This document shows positions 63,950 to 64,000 of a stretch of DNA of 64,000 nt, in pieces. The first letter of the stretch is position 1. Each line of letters opens with the position of its first letter. Made by a program: the position numbers and the translations under genes. The DNA comes from Streptomyces sp. CB02980 (GTDB lineage: Bacteria; Actinomycetota; Actinomycetes; Streptomycetales; Streptomycetaceae): positions 254,965-318,964 of the forward strand of contig NZ_JACSCH020000007.1 in the NCBI RefSeq assembly GCF_014451325.2, in the 5' to 3' direction. A model generated the notes under the pieces. It made no database searches. It was given only the letters and a program-made list of their open reading frames with translations, and was not told where the DNA came from.

Positions 63950-64000
63950 TCAGGTTCCCGGCTTGCGCCCGTAGATGAAGACGTCGTCGCCGTTCCTGAG
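63950..64000 (-). CDS. C-terminal end of a gene cut by the window edge
   Basis: Only 16 residues are inside the window: LRNGDDVFIYGRKPGT, then the stop at 63950-63952. From memory this ending occurs in Streptomyces class I methyltransferases, but it is too short to be sure. Confidence 0.5.
   Translation of the reverse strand, partial: LRNGDDVFIYGRKPGT

Overview
The window is a high-GC actinobacterial chromosome segment whose gene content and order point to Streptomyces. From memory it follows the core block around SCO4824-SCO4890 of S. coelicolor (folD, mdh, glyA, trpS, sdhCDAB, a nonulosonate polymer cluster, a nucleoside ABC transporter with cdd-deoA). Almost every base is coding, starts are often GTG, and many operons use 1-4 nt stop/start overlaps. 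I found no tRNA, rRNA, transposase, phage gene or CRISPR array. Functions come from reading translated motifs; no database search was run.

Layout. 1-5.4 kb: partial membrane protein, folD, DUF3017 protein, a helix-turn-helix/DUF2690 membrane protein, mdh and a DUF5955-like small protein. 5.6-13.3 kb: accessory genes (PEP-mutase-like lyase, carboxymuconolactone decarboxylase-like protein, divergent MocR regulator, DMT exporter, lipoprotein plus glutathionylspermidine-synthase-like ATP-grasp protein, polysaccharide deacetylase, ornithine aminotransferase). 13.5-18.2 kb: glyA behind a ZTP (pfl) riboswitch, a sigma factor with a membrane partner, trpS and a 2'-5' RNA ligase-like protein. 18.2-23.8 kb: dprE2-like reductase with a decayed dprE1 remnant upstream, BrkB-like protein overlapping a D,D-carboxypeptidase, an SCO4848-like gene flanked by two halves of a broken second copy, and a metallophosphoesterase. 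24-30.6 kb: orphan peptide-type binding protein, TetR regulator and DCC/membrane operon with paired operators, hydrolase, and MFS exporter divergent from a MarR gene.

30.7-45.4 kb: sdhCDAB, ureide decarboxylase, a GH20 lipoprotein, an HTH plus Clp-N protein, a second sigma factor with coupled membrane protein, L,D-transpeptidase, coenzyme B12 mutase large chain, LysE exporter and MerR regulator. 45.6-52.7 kb: a six-gene cluster for a CMP-activated nonulosonic acid (Kdn/sialic-acid-like) cell-surface polymer: synthase, fused CMP-transferase/HAD phosphatase, and four glycosyltransferase-type proteins around a divergent promoter. 52.9-61.4 kb: M20 amidohydrolase, then a purine/nucleoside uptake and salvage operon (BMP lipoprotein, ATPase, two permeases, cytidine deaminase, thymidine phosphorylase). 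The right end has a broken Uma2 gene, a HAD phosphatase, a STAS-like protein, a SnoaL-tailed sigma factor and the end of a further gene.

Most notable: the ZTP riboswitch ahead of glyA; an ABC ATPase whose ideal ribosome site is followed only by ATC or GTC; the dprE1 remnant; the split SCO4848-like duplicate; two operator pairs with readable promoters; several leaderless-looking starts; and short tandem-repeat arrays at the 3' ends of genes, in several cases between converging genes.
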